From Brachionus manjavacas (Eukaryota; Rotifera; Eurotatoria; Ploima; Brachionidae): DNA of 64,000 bases. The position numbers and the translations under genes were made by a program. The DNA lies in the NCBI GenBank assembly GCA_019054805.1, contig JAHQIY010000009.1, forward strand, positions 248,001 to 312,000, given 5' to 3'. This document shows, piece after piece, positions 12,201 to 21,404 of this stretch. How positions within the stretch are numbered: position 1 is the stretch's first letter; every line of letters starts with the position of its first letter. The notes beneath the pieces were generated by a model. The model saw nothing but the letters and a program-made list of their open reading frames with translations. It did not search any database and had not been told where the DNA came from.

Positions 12201-15024
12201 ATTCGATACAAATTGGTTAGAAAAAGGGTTCTCATTTGGTTTAATGCATCTTAAAAATTCAAATTCAAATTTAAAAAATATAATTTATTTTTTTCTACTT
12301 AATAAAATGAGTCTTTGTGTTCTCTAATTTCGAGACTATTTCATTCAAGGAGACATTGAAATAGACCAAATTAGCACTATTGGCACTGTTTTGCTCAATG
12401 CGAATAGTGGTATTTGATTTAACCTTTTCCATCATTCGGTTAGCGATTACCAAGCTCTTGTTATCATCACTAATCAATTTAGCATTGAAACTTTTGATCG
12501 ATTTATTTGATGCTCTAACTCGAATGCTTCAAAAATAAACTAAAATTATTTTGATGAGAAAAAAATTAAATCTCACTTTGAAAAGCTTCCGTTCGGTGCC
12601 GGCAGTGCCATAAATAAGTCTGAAATGAAAGTGTCATCACTTTTTTGCAGGCATTCAATGATGTTCTTGCTCAAAAAATCACGACACTTAATGACCATGT
12701 CCTTAGCGGAATATTTAACTTTTCCGGATGTGTGGTTGATTCCGAAAGCCATTGGATTTGACTTGTAGTTGATGTAGTCCGCATTGTGGCTAAGATAGTC
12801 ATTGAGCTTTTGAACAAACTCCGAGTCATCGGACACATTTGACTTGCACTCTTCTTTCAGCAAACTAAACAAACCAATTGGTTTCTTTTAAGAAAATTCA
12901 ATTTAAAAAATAAAAAATAAAATATTTTTTATTTTCTAGCTACTTGTAGTAGAAGATCACAGGTTTTCTTGTTGTCTTTGAAGGAAATTTGGGGATAAGC
13001 GAGGCCTTCGCGCTGATAGATCAACTGGTCATAGGAAAATGAATGTCTGTAGAATGCGTTCTGAATCTCCTCGTTCATAGTGTTGACCATGAGCTGCTCG
13101 ATACCATTGTTTTTGAAATTTTCAAAGCCGAACATATCCAGAAGTGAAATGTTGAATGTAGACTGATTACTGCTAAATATAAAATGCTTGCTTTTATCAA
13201 AATTTAAAATTGTTTCTCTTAAGGGCACATAAATCCGGATCACTAGCAAAAATCCGGGTGTATGACCTTTTGTTAAATGGATCAAATTGTTTAATTCATT
13301 ACTTGGAGTCTTCTAAGTCAAGTCTTGAATTGATAGTTTTGACAATCCAGCCAAAGAGACGGCCGTAGAGGGTCTTGGCGAGGTTGTCCCTCATGGACAA
13401 AGTGTCGTTCAGATTTCTCGGCCACATTTGACTTCCCTCTGTAGAAAAAGATCAAATAAATTCTAAGATTTAAATCAAAATTGTCTACTTGAAGTGACTA
13501 CAGCTGACGATATTAAAATTGTGGCCAAATCGGCATGATCTACACACAAAAGGTCCGCTACTTTTGCCAAAGTTCTCTCATTTTTTATGTAGACTATGTC
13601 CTGATTGGAAGTGGATATGGTCATGAATTCAAGATCAGCTAGCAAAATTATTGTGGCTAAAATGCGATAAATTGTTTTTAAATCCTTAAGAAAAAAATTT
13701 TATTCAAAAAATTATTAAAATTTAAAAGTGATTACATCATCTTTAAAGCCAAAGCTGAGCATGCGTTCTTTCAGCTCACTGAAATTCTCAGTCCATTGTT
13801 TCAATTGGTAATTGGTTAGACCATCTGGCAAAGCAGTTATTCTAAAAAGAAATTGAAAAATTTTTTTAGAAATTTTCAAAATTAAAAAAAATCAAAATTT
13901 AGCTACTTGTGTTTTTGAATGTTATCTAGATAAAGTCGGTCCATTGTTTGTTTATCTAGACCGGCCAGCATGTAGTAAAAGACGAGAAAATTTCGCTCGT
14001 TCGGCAAATCAAGCAAAACGCGAGATTTTTCAAGCAAAAAATCATTTATTTTGGCTAAAAAAAATTTATTTTTTATAAAAAATAAAATATAATATTTTTT
14101 TTTTTTTAAAACTTAAATTTACCTCCTACTAAATTACCATCCTGATTGTACTTAAGGTCAAATACATTGGCAAAGCGTGTCGAGTTTGAGTTGAACAAAG
14201 TTGGTGCATTGCCAAAAGCTTCGACAATTGAAAGCGCCTTTTTAATAATTTTTTTAGAAAGAAAAAATTTTAAGCAGAAATTTGAAAAATTCAAATGAAT
14301 ACTTGGTGTATTTTTGTTCGTAGGGTTTCATTCCGACAGGTCATTCTTGTAAAAAAGTCAATGGCATATTTGAAAGTCTCGGTTTTTCCCGAGCCACTCT
14401 CGCCATTCAGCACAATCGTGTTGTCACGTTGTCGCTGAACAGCCGATTTGTAAATCTCAGAGCAAACCCAGTACAAATGCGGGTCCATGCTGGATCTACA
14501 ATTGCTTTCAAAGTATTCTTTTTTAAGCTCGTTAGTGTGCACTGGTAGACGCTCTCGAGGATTAACTGACACCAAAAGTTCACCAATATAGCTCTGCGGA
14601 AAAAAAATTTTTATTAATAAAATTTTAAACCAGTTTTTTTGTTTTTCTAAATTACATAGAATTTTCTCATCTCAAACTTTGATTTAATTGCGGAAAGTAT
14701 TGACTTTTCGTCAATAATTGGCATCAGAGATAGGTCGTCGCTCAAAAAGACGTCTGTAGTGTTGAGATTTGAGTTGAACGTGTGCGGTTCGAAGTCACCT
14801 GTTTCGTTCTGGGTAAAATTTTGCAGTGGAATAAAATTTTTGTTAAAAATAGCATTTTTAAAGTTGATTTTGTCCGGATTGTTGGATGGTGTGTTGATGG
14901 TATTGTCTACGACCGCTATGTTCTGGGAAGCGGAACGAGCTCTTGGCTCCTGATTGAACAAATTCTTCATTTCTTTGTTGATTAAGTCGTTTCTTTGCTC
15001 GAAATGTGACCTGCGCCTCTCCAT
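3247..15024 (-). CDS. Myosin-motor chitin synthase, 17 exons
   Basis: A membrane chitin synthase (UDP-GlcNAc polymerisation) with an N-terminal myosin motor. My exons, all minus: 15024-14656, 14593-14303, 14237-14123, 14054-13907, 13841-13736, 13684-13489, 13438-13303, 13172-12944, 12884-12577, 12526-12299, 12249-12100, 10694-10130, 10073-9933, 9877-9046, 8949-8433, 5977-5824, 5760-3247. Every boundary is GT-AG; phases agree; the sum is 6,999 nt (2,332 residues), near the size of molluscan myosin-chitin synthases. Motor about residues 100-806: P-loop GESGSGKT (187-194), switch I NSNSTRF, switch II DMFGFE, HFIKCIKPNEN, YRIGVSKVF. Membrane helices follow. Catalytic motifs are DGDVDF (from about 1553), EDRW (about 1657-1660) and QRRRW (about 1694-1698), then more helices and a polar tail. 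ATG 15024 is the first in frame; an upstream TTG was not used. The motor looks able to bind ATP; movement is inferred from family. Confidence 0.95.
6114..6319. repeat. Candidate MITE in intron 16 of the chitin synthase gene
   Basis: A 12-bp perfect inverted repeat, AGTTGGTCAAAA, at 6114-6125 and inverted at 6308-6319. Both are followed inward by AAGTC-type subterminal motifs, and the left side has a small palindrome (CAAAGTC...GACTTAAG). The interior is AT-rich and non-coding. No clear target duplication is seen, so this is a candidate only. The AAGTC motifs resemble those of the element at 37146-37425. Confidence 0.4.
7280..7900. repeat. Cluster of CGCACAT motifs in intron 16
   Basis: CGCACA-type motifs occur about seven times in roughly 600 bp. 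They are mostly forward near 7290-7410 (CCGCACAT, GCGCACATT, TCGCACAA, CCGCACATT) and in both orientations near 7803-7900 (ACGCACATT, AGTGCGTT twice, TATGTGCGC). This is striking in such AT-rich DNA. The arrangement suggests subterminal repeats of a DNA element, or a clustered protein-binding site, inside the 2.4-kb intron 16. No exact ends or target duplication were found. Confidence 0.4.
11490..11885 (+). mobile_element. LINE-A 3' tails in intron 11 of the chitin synthase gene
   Basis: A T-rich lead-in is followed by TCTGAAGGAGCATTGGCTCGG (11599-11619) and then ACAGA plus an A-rich end near 11640: a diverged LINE-A 3' end in which the hairpin is GAGC-ATTG-GCTC. A second, more degenerate tail lies at about 11840-11880 (AGAAGAGCTTTTGTTC followed by AAATAGATAAATAA). 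Both are plus-strand, antisense to the host gene. They explain part of the unusual 1.4-kb length of this intron. Confidence 0.55.
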
Positions 15025-16107
15025 ATCGGACGATTTTGGATCCAATAATTAAAGCCCTTTTAGTCGGTGAAACTCGGTTCTTGCTCGGAATCAGTCTAAA
15101 AATTGAATATCTTTATTAAGCCGAACCTTTATCACCAAATTTTGAAATAATGTAAGCTGCTTGTGAACAAGCGTTAAGTTAATCTAAAATTTTTTTCAAA
15201 GAGACTTTTTTTTTTCAAATTATTGTTGTATATTAACAGCATAGCGATAATAAGTGTGGATTTTTCTAGTTAAAAAGAAAATGTAAAAAAATTCTCAATT
15301 GAAAACAAATGATTTTTGTTCAAAGAGTGGTTCATGAAAAAGTTGATAAAGAACTACGTCTTATGATCTTAAAATCAATTGTATTTTATTTATATTATTG
15401 TATTTTATTAATAGATGAAAATTCAAGGAGATTTTATATTGAAACCAAAATTTCAGTAAAATAACACTGATAGAGTGATATTTGTTTTTTGAAATAAAAT
15501 TCGAAAAAAACAGTTAAATTTTCGAATTTAAATTTTACCAAATTAATTAAATAATTTTTTTTTAATTTAATGGTTAAAAGGTTAAAAATATTAAAAGAAT
15601 TTCATAACCTTGTGTGCAATTTTGCTGTTTACATAATTTGTGTAATCTTTTTTTGATTTTAAAAATAAAAAGGCATTGCATCCTATGACTTAAAAAATAA
15701 AAAAATTTTGTTTCCAATCAAATAAAATAAATAAGCGTTGAAAAAATTAAAATATTTAAAATTTTCTGAGATTTGTTTATTTTTAAGGATTAACGTTTAA
15801 ATTTGAATAAGAAAAAATTTGAGTTGAAAAACACTTTGTTAAAAAAATCACATTTGTTCAATTTTTTTATTTGATTTCTAAAAAAAAAAATTTAAGGAAG
15901 AGAAAATTTAAAAGTTGGCCTTTAAAAATTTAGTTTTAAATATTTATCAAAAGAGTCAATTTTTATGGTATGTTCTAAATCAATTTTTCAAATCTTAAAT
16001 CAAATTAAGAAGAATAGGTATGCTGCGTGTCCCTCATGACACTGCTCATGACATGGATACGTCCGGTCATATCACTCATGTGCCAGCTTATTCAGACTAA
16101 ACCATGC
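15025..16107. other. Upstream region of the chitin synthase gene
   Basis: About 1.1 kb between the chitin synthase start codon (minus) and the RPB6 cluster (plus), a divergent arrangement. It is AT-rich with no open frame of note. At 16020-16090 there is a less AT-rich patch with two CATGACA-type repeats (CTCATGACACTG, CTCATGACATGG) that could belong to a promoter. No TATA box or initiator could be placed with confidence. Confidence 0.4.
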
Positions 16108-16325
16108 ACTTCTATAATTTAAATTAAATCTTAAAAAAAATAAAAATAAAAACCATGGCTGAAGAGGGATATGACGATTTTGAGGAAGAGGAATTCATTT
16201 CGGTTTTTGTTCTTAAATTTCAAAAAAATTATCAAAAGCTGCAATTTTTTTTAATAAAAATTATAAATTGTTTTTTTACATTACAGCGATGTTTCTCATT
16301 TTGTTGTTTGAACAAATTTTAAGGT
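16108..16325 (+). pseudogene. Broken 5' copy of RPB6
   Basis: From about 16108 to 16199 this matches the 5' flank and first 14 codons of the full RPB6 gene at 17050: the same AAATCTTAAAAAA-type leader, the same ACC ATG G context, and MAEEGYDDFEEEEF against [14 protein letters not shown]. After the glutamate run the match stops abruptly at the GAATTC and the frame continues in unrelated AT-rich codons to a stop at about 16323-16325. The RPB6 core is absent, so no functional subunit is encoded. It looks like a partial tandem duplication whose remainder was lost or displaced, possibly by the MULE relic that follows. Confidence 0.7.
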
Positions 16326-16369
16326 AAAATTTTAACATTTAAGGAAAATTTTTGTAACAACAAATTTAT

Positions 16370-16765
16370 CTTGGTATCCGATACTTCTGATGCTATTCGT
16401 AATGTAGTACCTCTAGCACTAGCATGTCAGAAACTACATCTGAACACTACATACCAACTGGTGAACAATCAAAGCTAGAGAAGAAGAAATCAGCAATGTT
16501 AAAGAAATGCAAACATCGAAACACTTTTAGTCAATTTAAAAAGAGAGCTTTCACTATTTGAATCTTGACTCTACTAAATAGAAATTATATGGCAGTCGAT
16601 TAGAGAGAAGGTAAATGCACCTGTCCAACATTTTTAAAGCAGTACATGTTCAAACATTTAATCAGTCTTACAATCAAGTTAAAATATGTCAGACCACCAC
16701 CAAAATATGTACCGATTGACGAAAAACGTGACAGAGGAAAACCAAATAGAGCAGCAAAAGCTTAA
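16370..16765 (+). mobile_element. MULE transposase relic (SWIM zinc-finger end)
   Basis: The last 50 codons read KCTCPTFLKQYMFKHL, then ISLTIKLKYVRPPPKYVPI and DEKRDRGKPNRAAKA before a stop at 16763-16765. This is the C-terminal SWIM zinc finger (CxC...CxH) and basic tail of Mutator-like (MULE) transposases. One expected cysteine is replaced (YMFKH in place of a FxCKH pattern). The upstream part (about 16370-16600) carries several stops and frame changes, so the copy is dead. Terminal repeats were not identified. It lies between the broken RPB6 copy and the first full copy. Confidence 0.7.
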
Positions 16766-17049
16766 TTTAATAAACATTAAAAATTAAAAGTATATTCTTT
16801 TAATTTTTAAATATTTTACATTTCATTATATACCAAACACTGATCGATATACTAAAATGCTGATCAAAAAATTAAAAAAAAACTGATAAATTAATTTATA
16901 CCCTTAAAAATTCAAGCCTTTTTTAAACTATGCACAATTTTTTTGATCACTTGGAAAAAATTATGAAATTAATCTATTAATAGCTTAAAAAATTTAAATT
17001 ACTTGTATGAATATAAATAAATCTTAAAAAAAAATTAAAAATAAAAACC

Positions 17050-17430
17050 ATGGCTGAAGAAGAATATGACGAGTTTGAGGAAGAGGAATTCGAAGAGGAA
17101 GAAGAATACATCGAAGACCAAGCAGAGCATGAGGCAGAAGCGATCGAAATTTTGAGAGGGGAAGAATTAGGTATCGAAACAATCAGAGAAAAGCGAATAA
17201 CGTCTCCCTATATGACAAAATATGAACGAGCGCGGATACTGGGTACTAGAGCCTTGCAAATAAGTATGTGCGCTCCGATAATGGTCGAGCTAGAAAACGA
17301 GTTTGACCCGTTGGAAATAGCTAAAAAGGAATTAAAGGAACAAAAGATTCCTTTTGTAATCAAACGAAAATTACCAGATGGAAGTGTAGAACTATGGCCT
17401 ATAAAAGACTTAATAATTACTGATTTTTAA
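17050..17430 (+). CDS. POLR2F: RNA polymerase subunit RPB6, copy 1
   Basis: Encodes 126 residues. RPB6 is shared by RNA polymerases I, II and III, where it helps assemble and hold the clamp. Residues 1-45 form an acidic N-terminal tail rich in E, D and Y. The conserved core follows: [44 protein letters not shown] and a C-terminal [18 protein letters not shown]. The gene is intronless. The start is the first ATG, in an ACC ATG G context. A second complete copy is at 18939. This one departs from the usual C-terminus (IKRKLPDGS and ELWPIKDL in place of IRRYLPDGS and EDWxxDEL), so it is the more derived of the two. It could be a tissue-specific paralogue; both frames are intact. Confidence 0.95.
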   Translation: MAEEEYDEFEEEEFEEEEEYIEDQAEHEAEAIEILRGEELGIETIREKRITSPYMTKYERARILGTRALQISMCAPIMVELENEFDPLEIAKKELKEQKIPFVIKRKLPDGSVELWPIKDLIITDF

Positions 17431-18058
17431 AAAATAAAAATTTTTAATACAAATTTTATTATCTTAATTCAGAAAATTTAAATCAAATGTTTTAAATTTT
17501 AAAGATATTAATTTAATAAAATCTTCTTCTTTTCTGTAGAGCATAATTCGTGGTTTTTGCTATTGAATTGTTAATCAATTTTAACTAAAGAAACTCTTGA
17601 TCGTTCTAAATAGATTTATGTATGATTACAGAAAAATTTTATAAATTAAAAAAAAATTATTCGGAATTAAAAAAATTTAGTTTGTTTCTCTATCTTTTTT
17701 TCTGACACCAGTTGCACAAAAACCAAAATTATTTTTTAATAATCCATAATTTGTTTATCAATTTAAAAAAAAAATGATTTCTGTTTGTTTAAATTTGAAT
17801 AACTTGATTTAATGCTGAATTTTGCTGCTATTCTCAATAAATTATTTAGCTCTCTCAAGCAAACGTTGTGGCTTTTATTAATTTTTCAAAATATTTTCTT
17901 TTTTGTTAGGTTAAAATTATCAAGACAAATAGCGATGCTAATTTTTTTGTTAATCAAATTTTGAATTTTTTTTGTCGGATCAGTTTATAAGCACATGCTT
18001 AAATAAAAATTATTTTAAATTTTTTTTTATTATTTATATTAAACTACTTTAGTTGAGC
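17431..18058. other. AT-rich intergenic DNA between RPB6 copy 1 and the next gene
   Basis: About 630 bp of AT-rich sequence with no open frame and no repeat that I recognise. It must hold the 3' UTR of RPB6 copy 1 and the promoter of the gene starting at 18059. Confidence 0.5.
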
Positions 18059-18831
18059 ATGGCTAAGACTAAAACCGTAGTTATTGTCGATTCAGCTGGC
18101 GGAACAGACGATGAAGCCTACATGGGCAAAGATCATGTCCAAAATGGTGTGCACCAAAAGTATCAGATTATAAAGCAACTTGTTTTCCATCTAACTTTTA
18201 AATTTTAGTCAAAAACCGACAGTTAAAGATGTCGAAGATTTGAGCGGTTCGGAAAAGGAGCTTTTTTTATTAAAACTTCCAAAAGAAGTAATTTAAAATC
18301 ACTTTTAAAATTTTAAAATTTATTTTTATTTTATTTTTTTAAGTTAATAAAATATAAAAAAGAACACAATGACTTGAAAATTAATTTAGATGATATAAAA
18401 TCCGGAAAAAAAATTACAATTGTAAACTTGTATTTAAATATTTAAACCAAATTTTAATTTTGTGACCCAAGGACGGTATTGATTATGAAGGTGGAGTGAC
18501 TAAATCCAAAGTATCATTTAGCTGTTTGTGCAAAAAAGAAGACCGACATCTAGCTGGTAATTGAATTAATTAACTTTTTTTTTCTAAATCCATCATTTTA
18601 GTTAGTAATTTCAAATACGTGATTTATGTAAAAAAATGTATTGACATACCAGAAGTGGTTGCGCCTCAATTGGAAAAAAATAAAGTTCGAATTCCGGAAT
18701 CGATCGAAAATTACCTTCTGAAAAAAGAAAAATCGGATCACAAGACAAATGTATCCAAGCGTGTAAAAAAAGAATTAGACAAAGAATTGTCCAAAGTAGA
18801 TAAATCTCTTAGAAAAAAATTAAAAAAATAA
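18059..18831 (+). CDS. Five-exon lysine-rich protein, possibly Pol I A34.5/POLR1G-like
   Basis: My exons are 18059-18159, 18209-18287, 18344-18421, 18472-18556 and 18602-18831. All junctions are GT-AG, phases agree, and the total is 573 nt for 190 residues. The protein has a short N-terminus (MAKTKTVVIVDSAGG), a central block with ELFLLKLPKELIKYKK, LKINLDDIKSGKKITI and DGIDYEGG, and a strongly basic tail (KKELDKELSKVDKSLRKKLKK). The 'LxLPK ... hydrophobic ... GKKxxI' layout followed by a lysine-rich tail resembles the Pol I subunit A34.5 (POLR1G), which pairs with A49. The position between two RPB6 genes fits but does not prove this. The gene model is good; the name is tentative. It could instead be an unrelated basic nuclear protein. 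Confidence 0.7.
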
Positions 18832-18938
18832 AATTTGAAAAAAAAAAACATTTCTTTAATTTTTAATAAAAGGACTTAAACCCTTTGGTATACAATAAAA
18901 TGTACTGATAGTTAATTCAGGTTAAGCTTTAGTATAAA

Positions 18939-19331
18939 ATGGCTGATGACGGTGATTTCGATGATTATGATGACAATGGAGATGAATTTTTTGAAGAAGA
19001 CGACCAACTTGACGAAGTACAAGAAGGTCAAGCTGATGGCGAAAAAATTGAGTTACTTCAGCAAGAAGAAGTTGGCCTGGCTGTTGACAAAGATAAACGA
19101 ATTACCACCCCATTCATGACCAAATATGAACGAGCCCGAGTTTTAGGAACACGGGCCTTACAAATAAGCATGTGTGCACCGATTATGGTCGAGCTGGAAA
19201 ATGAGACTGATCCGCTTCAAATAGCTATGAAAGAGCTGAAAGCAAAAAAAATTCCACTCATCATTCGCAGATATTTGCCTGACGGCAGTTTTGAGGACTG
19301 GTCTATTGACGAACTTATAATTAATGATTAG
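18939..19331 (+). CDS. POLR2F: RNA polymerase subunit RPB6, copy 2
   Basis: Encodes 130 residues in one exon. The acidic N-terminal tail runs to about residue 45 ([20 protein letters not shown]). The core is nearly the textbook sequence: [59 protein letters not shown]. It is closer to the metazoan consensus than copy 1 and so is the better candidate for the general RPB6 shared by Pol I, II and III. It starts 107 bp after the preceding gene ends and is tail-to-tail with the minus-strand gene ending at 19439. Its acidic tail and flanks differ clearly from copy 1, so the duplication is not recent. Confidence 0.95.
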   Translation: MADDGDFDDYDDNGDEFFEEDDQLDEVQEGQADGEKIELLQQEEVGLAVDKDKRITTPFMTKYERARVLGTRALQISMCAPIMVELENETDPLQIAMKELKAKKIPLIIRRYLPDGSFEDWSIDELIIND

Positions 19332-19438
19332 GGATAATGTTTTACTTTAGTAAAAGTATGTAAATTTAAATTTTTTTGGACATGTGTCTCAATTAAAAAT
19401 AAAAAAAGTTTAAAAATTTATTTCATTAATTTAAAGAA

Positions 19439-20086
19439 TTAAATTTGTTTTATTAAAATGGCGTACGGTCTCACATGTTCTGGGCTATTGAAAATTCTGG
19501 CTTCATGATTTGTTTGAGGAATTCTCATTTTGACAGGATCGCCACGGCACTGAAGCAACATTTTATACTTTTTACCATTTAGGGCAAAAGTGGCAGTTTT
19601 CTTTTCGGCTACATGTGGTTTTGCAGAACATATGATTCCGATTCCGCATGGGCTGTTGTAGCTGTCGCTTCGTGCATTTGTGTCTTTTGTCTTGGCATAT
19701 TCTAAATTATTGCTATTTTTTAAATGAGGACGAAACTTATAAGTCATCGGATCCATCAATTTTTGAAAGAGTTCGCTTTTTAAAGGGGAATTCTTAAAAC
19801 CATTATAGACCACAGCCCATTCATTGGCACCTCCGTCTTTGGCCAACCAATTCAAATTATTGAATACCAGACTAACTTTAAGACCATATCTTATCCAACC
19901 ATTAGGTGGATAGTAAACTTCCCCTCCTCTTGTCGAGGTACTTCTCACTTCAGAAAATAATCGGTCACCAATTGGATTCAACAGTATATTTGGATGAATC
20001 AGGAACTTTAGTTCTTTTATAACCGGATGAACTTTCAAAAAACTGAACTCCTGTTTTAAAGCAATATCAGCTTTCTGACTGTCTTT
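19439..20086 (-). CDS. Unrecognised protein, last exon(s)
   Basis: An open exon of about 215 codons. The reported frame begins with TTG at 20038, but it stays open upstream to a probable acceptor (TTAAAAG) at 20087, so an earlier coding exon should exist and was not located. Features: EVYYPPNGWIRYGLKVS, a WLAKDGGANEWAVVYNGF block, GIGIICSAKPHVAEK, a GKKYKMLLQCRGDPVKMRIP strand and a C-terminal HVRPYAILIK. I recall this pattern (RYGLKV; G-G-ICS at mid-length; CRxxPxKxRxP; xxRPYxxLIK) from an ill-defined family seen in fungi, protists and invertebrates that may have an ADP-ribosyltransferase-like fold. That link is a weak inference. The frame has no internal stop over 216 codons, which argues for a real gene. 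Confidence 0.65.
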   Translation of the reverse strand, partial: KDSQKADIALKQEFSFLKVHPVIKELKFLIHPNILLNPIGDRLFSEVRSTSTRGGEVYYPPNGWIRYGLKVSLVFNNLNWLAKDGGANEWAVVYNGFKNSPLKSELFQKLMDPMTYKFRPHLKNSNNLEYAKTKDTNARSDSYNSPCGIGIICSAKPHVAEKKTATFALNGKKYKMLLQCRGDPVKMRIPQTNHEARIFNSPEHVRPYAILIKQI

Positions 20087-20363
20087 CTTTTAATAATTTT
20101 TATTTATTATCAAGATTTATCATTCAGAATCGGAGATTTTGAAACAAATGAAAAAAAGATTTTAAAATGCAGCAAAAATAGTATTTTGTAACATTTTTTA
20201 TAAAATTTTAAGCAAAAGGATCTAAAATTTAAAAATGTCTGTTAATCCTCAAGTCTAAGTCAAGTAACGGATGAAGACAAAGTTTCCGGAATTTATTCAA
20301 AAAGTCATAACGCCTTCATTTTTAAAGAATGAAAACTAAAGCCAAGTGAATTAGAAAGAGAAT

Positions 20364-21137
20364 TTAAAGCTTTACAAAGTTATTTATTCCAATTTTGTCA
20401 ATTCGACATTTGATACCTTTTACTAGGGTCTGTATTGATGCTAGACTGATTTCATGCATCCATTTTAGTATCCTGAGCTTCAATAGATGAAGAGCTGTGG
20501 GTTTGCAGCCATCCTCGTAGACTTTTCCATTCTTTATTGACCAAAGATCTTCAATAGGTCTAGCTTAACTCTTATCCGTCCAAAATAGAAAAAACGTTAT
20601 CGGCAAAAATGGGTCATTTTTGACCCGAAAAAAAATTCCAATTTCTTCGATACACGGCTTCAAAATTTCAGAAAAAAGTTGTTCAACACATGTTCGTCTA
20701 AAACGGTTGTCTTTAGTCTTTTCTTTAGCTTCATGTTTTAGCCCAAGTAAACTAAAAGAATTGTTAACTGCAATATCGAGTAAGTACATAAATGTATTCA
20801 TAGTCCATCTTTTCGTTCTTCGTCTACATGTAATCTTTTCAACCATTTGATCTAAAACATCCACTCCACACTTGTTTGATTCAATTTAGCGAAGTTAAAA
20901 ATAAGATCATTTATCGGTATTTTCTCATTTTTTAAAAAGTTACACTGAATAAAACAATTAAAGTAATATCAGTTTTCGGTATTTTTAATTTTAAAGGGAA
21001 AGACAATCAATTAACAATCGAAATCAATTAAGTTGAATGAAAAGTTTTTTTATTTATAGAAAAAATTCAATGTAATTTTGCTTGGGTCATTTTTGACCCA
21101 ATTTTGGACGGATAAGAGTTAAGGCAAATTCGCGTAA
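20364..21137 (-). pseudogene. Tc1/IS630-type transposase C-terminus, split by a piggyBac insertion
   Basis: On the minus strand, 20564-20364 reads ARPIEDLWSIKNGKVYEDG, then ILKWMHEI and ASIQTLVKGIKCRIDKI before a stop. This is the characteristic end of DDE_3 (Tc1/IS630-like) transposases (RPIEDFW...KVYEGG...LVQ...K..R). Immediately upstream the piggyBac-like element intervenes. On its other side, minus-strand bases down to 21123 read ANLP in the same frame, so joining at a single TTAA gives ...NLP-stop-ARPIEDLW. The codon spanning the TTAA is a stop (TAA) where lysine is usual. The relic was therefore either already dead or killed by the new target site. Confidence 0.7.
20565..21122 (-). mobile_element. 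piggyBac-like element with TTAA duplication
   Basis: TTAA at 20565-20568 and 21119-21122 flanks perfect 18-bp TIRs: CTCTTATCCGTCCAAAAT at 20569-20586 and its inverse at 21101-21118. Just inside each end is the identical 16-nt palindrome GGGTCATTTTTGACCC (20611-20626 and 21084-21099). Minus-strand bases from about 20881 encode CGVDVLDQMVEKITCRRRTK, then RWTMNTFMYLLDIAVNNSF, a recognisable C-terminal block of piggyBac (DDE_Tnp_1_7) transposases; the frame runs through the left TIR and stops in the TTAA itself. The catalytic aspartates are absent, so at about 550 bp this is a non-autonomous deletion derivative. The perfect TIRs suggest it is fairly young. Confidence 0.92.
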
Positions 21138-21404
21138 TATAATTAATACCCATTTTTTTACTAAAAAATACCATAAATTTAATAATACATCCTTATATCA
21201 AATAAAAAATATTTGTTTCAATGATCTTATAATAAATTGATAAAAATATTATCAATTTTACTGATTTTGTACTTAATAGAATAAAAGTATACTTTTTTGA
21301 ATTTAAAAACACCTAAATTATCACTTTAATTAAAAAAACTCATCAAACAAAAATAATTGAAATTAATTTAATTTAACTATATCATTCTTTGAACCATCCA
21401 GTCA

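Noticed and set aside
12860-12884. Acceptor GTTTGTTTAG for exon 9 of the chitin synthase gene
   Set aside because: It gives the wrong frame. The acceptor TTAAAAG at 12885 restores KPIGLFSLLKEEC, the expected myosin sequence.
13175-13285. N-terminal part of the 118-codon myosin frame (VIRIYVPLRETI...)
   Set aside because: Myosin homology begins at the acceptor after TATATTTAG (13173). The upstream part is intron read-through, and using it breaks phase with the previous exon.
15025-15045. TTG start extending the chitin synthase N-terminus by seven residues
   Set aside because: Nuclear animal genes rarely start at TTG; an in-frame ATG follows at 15024.
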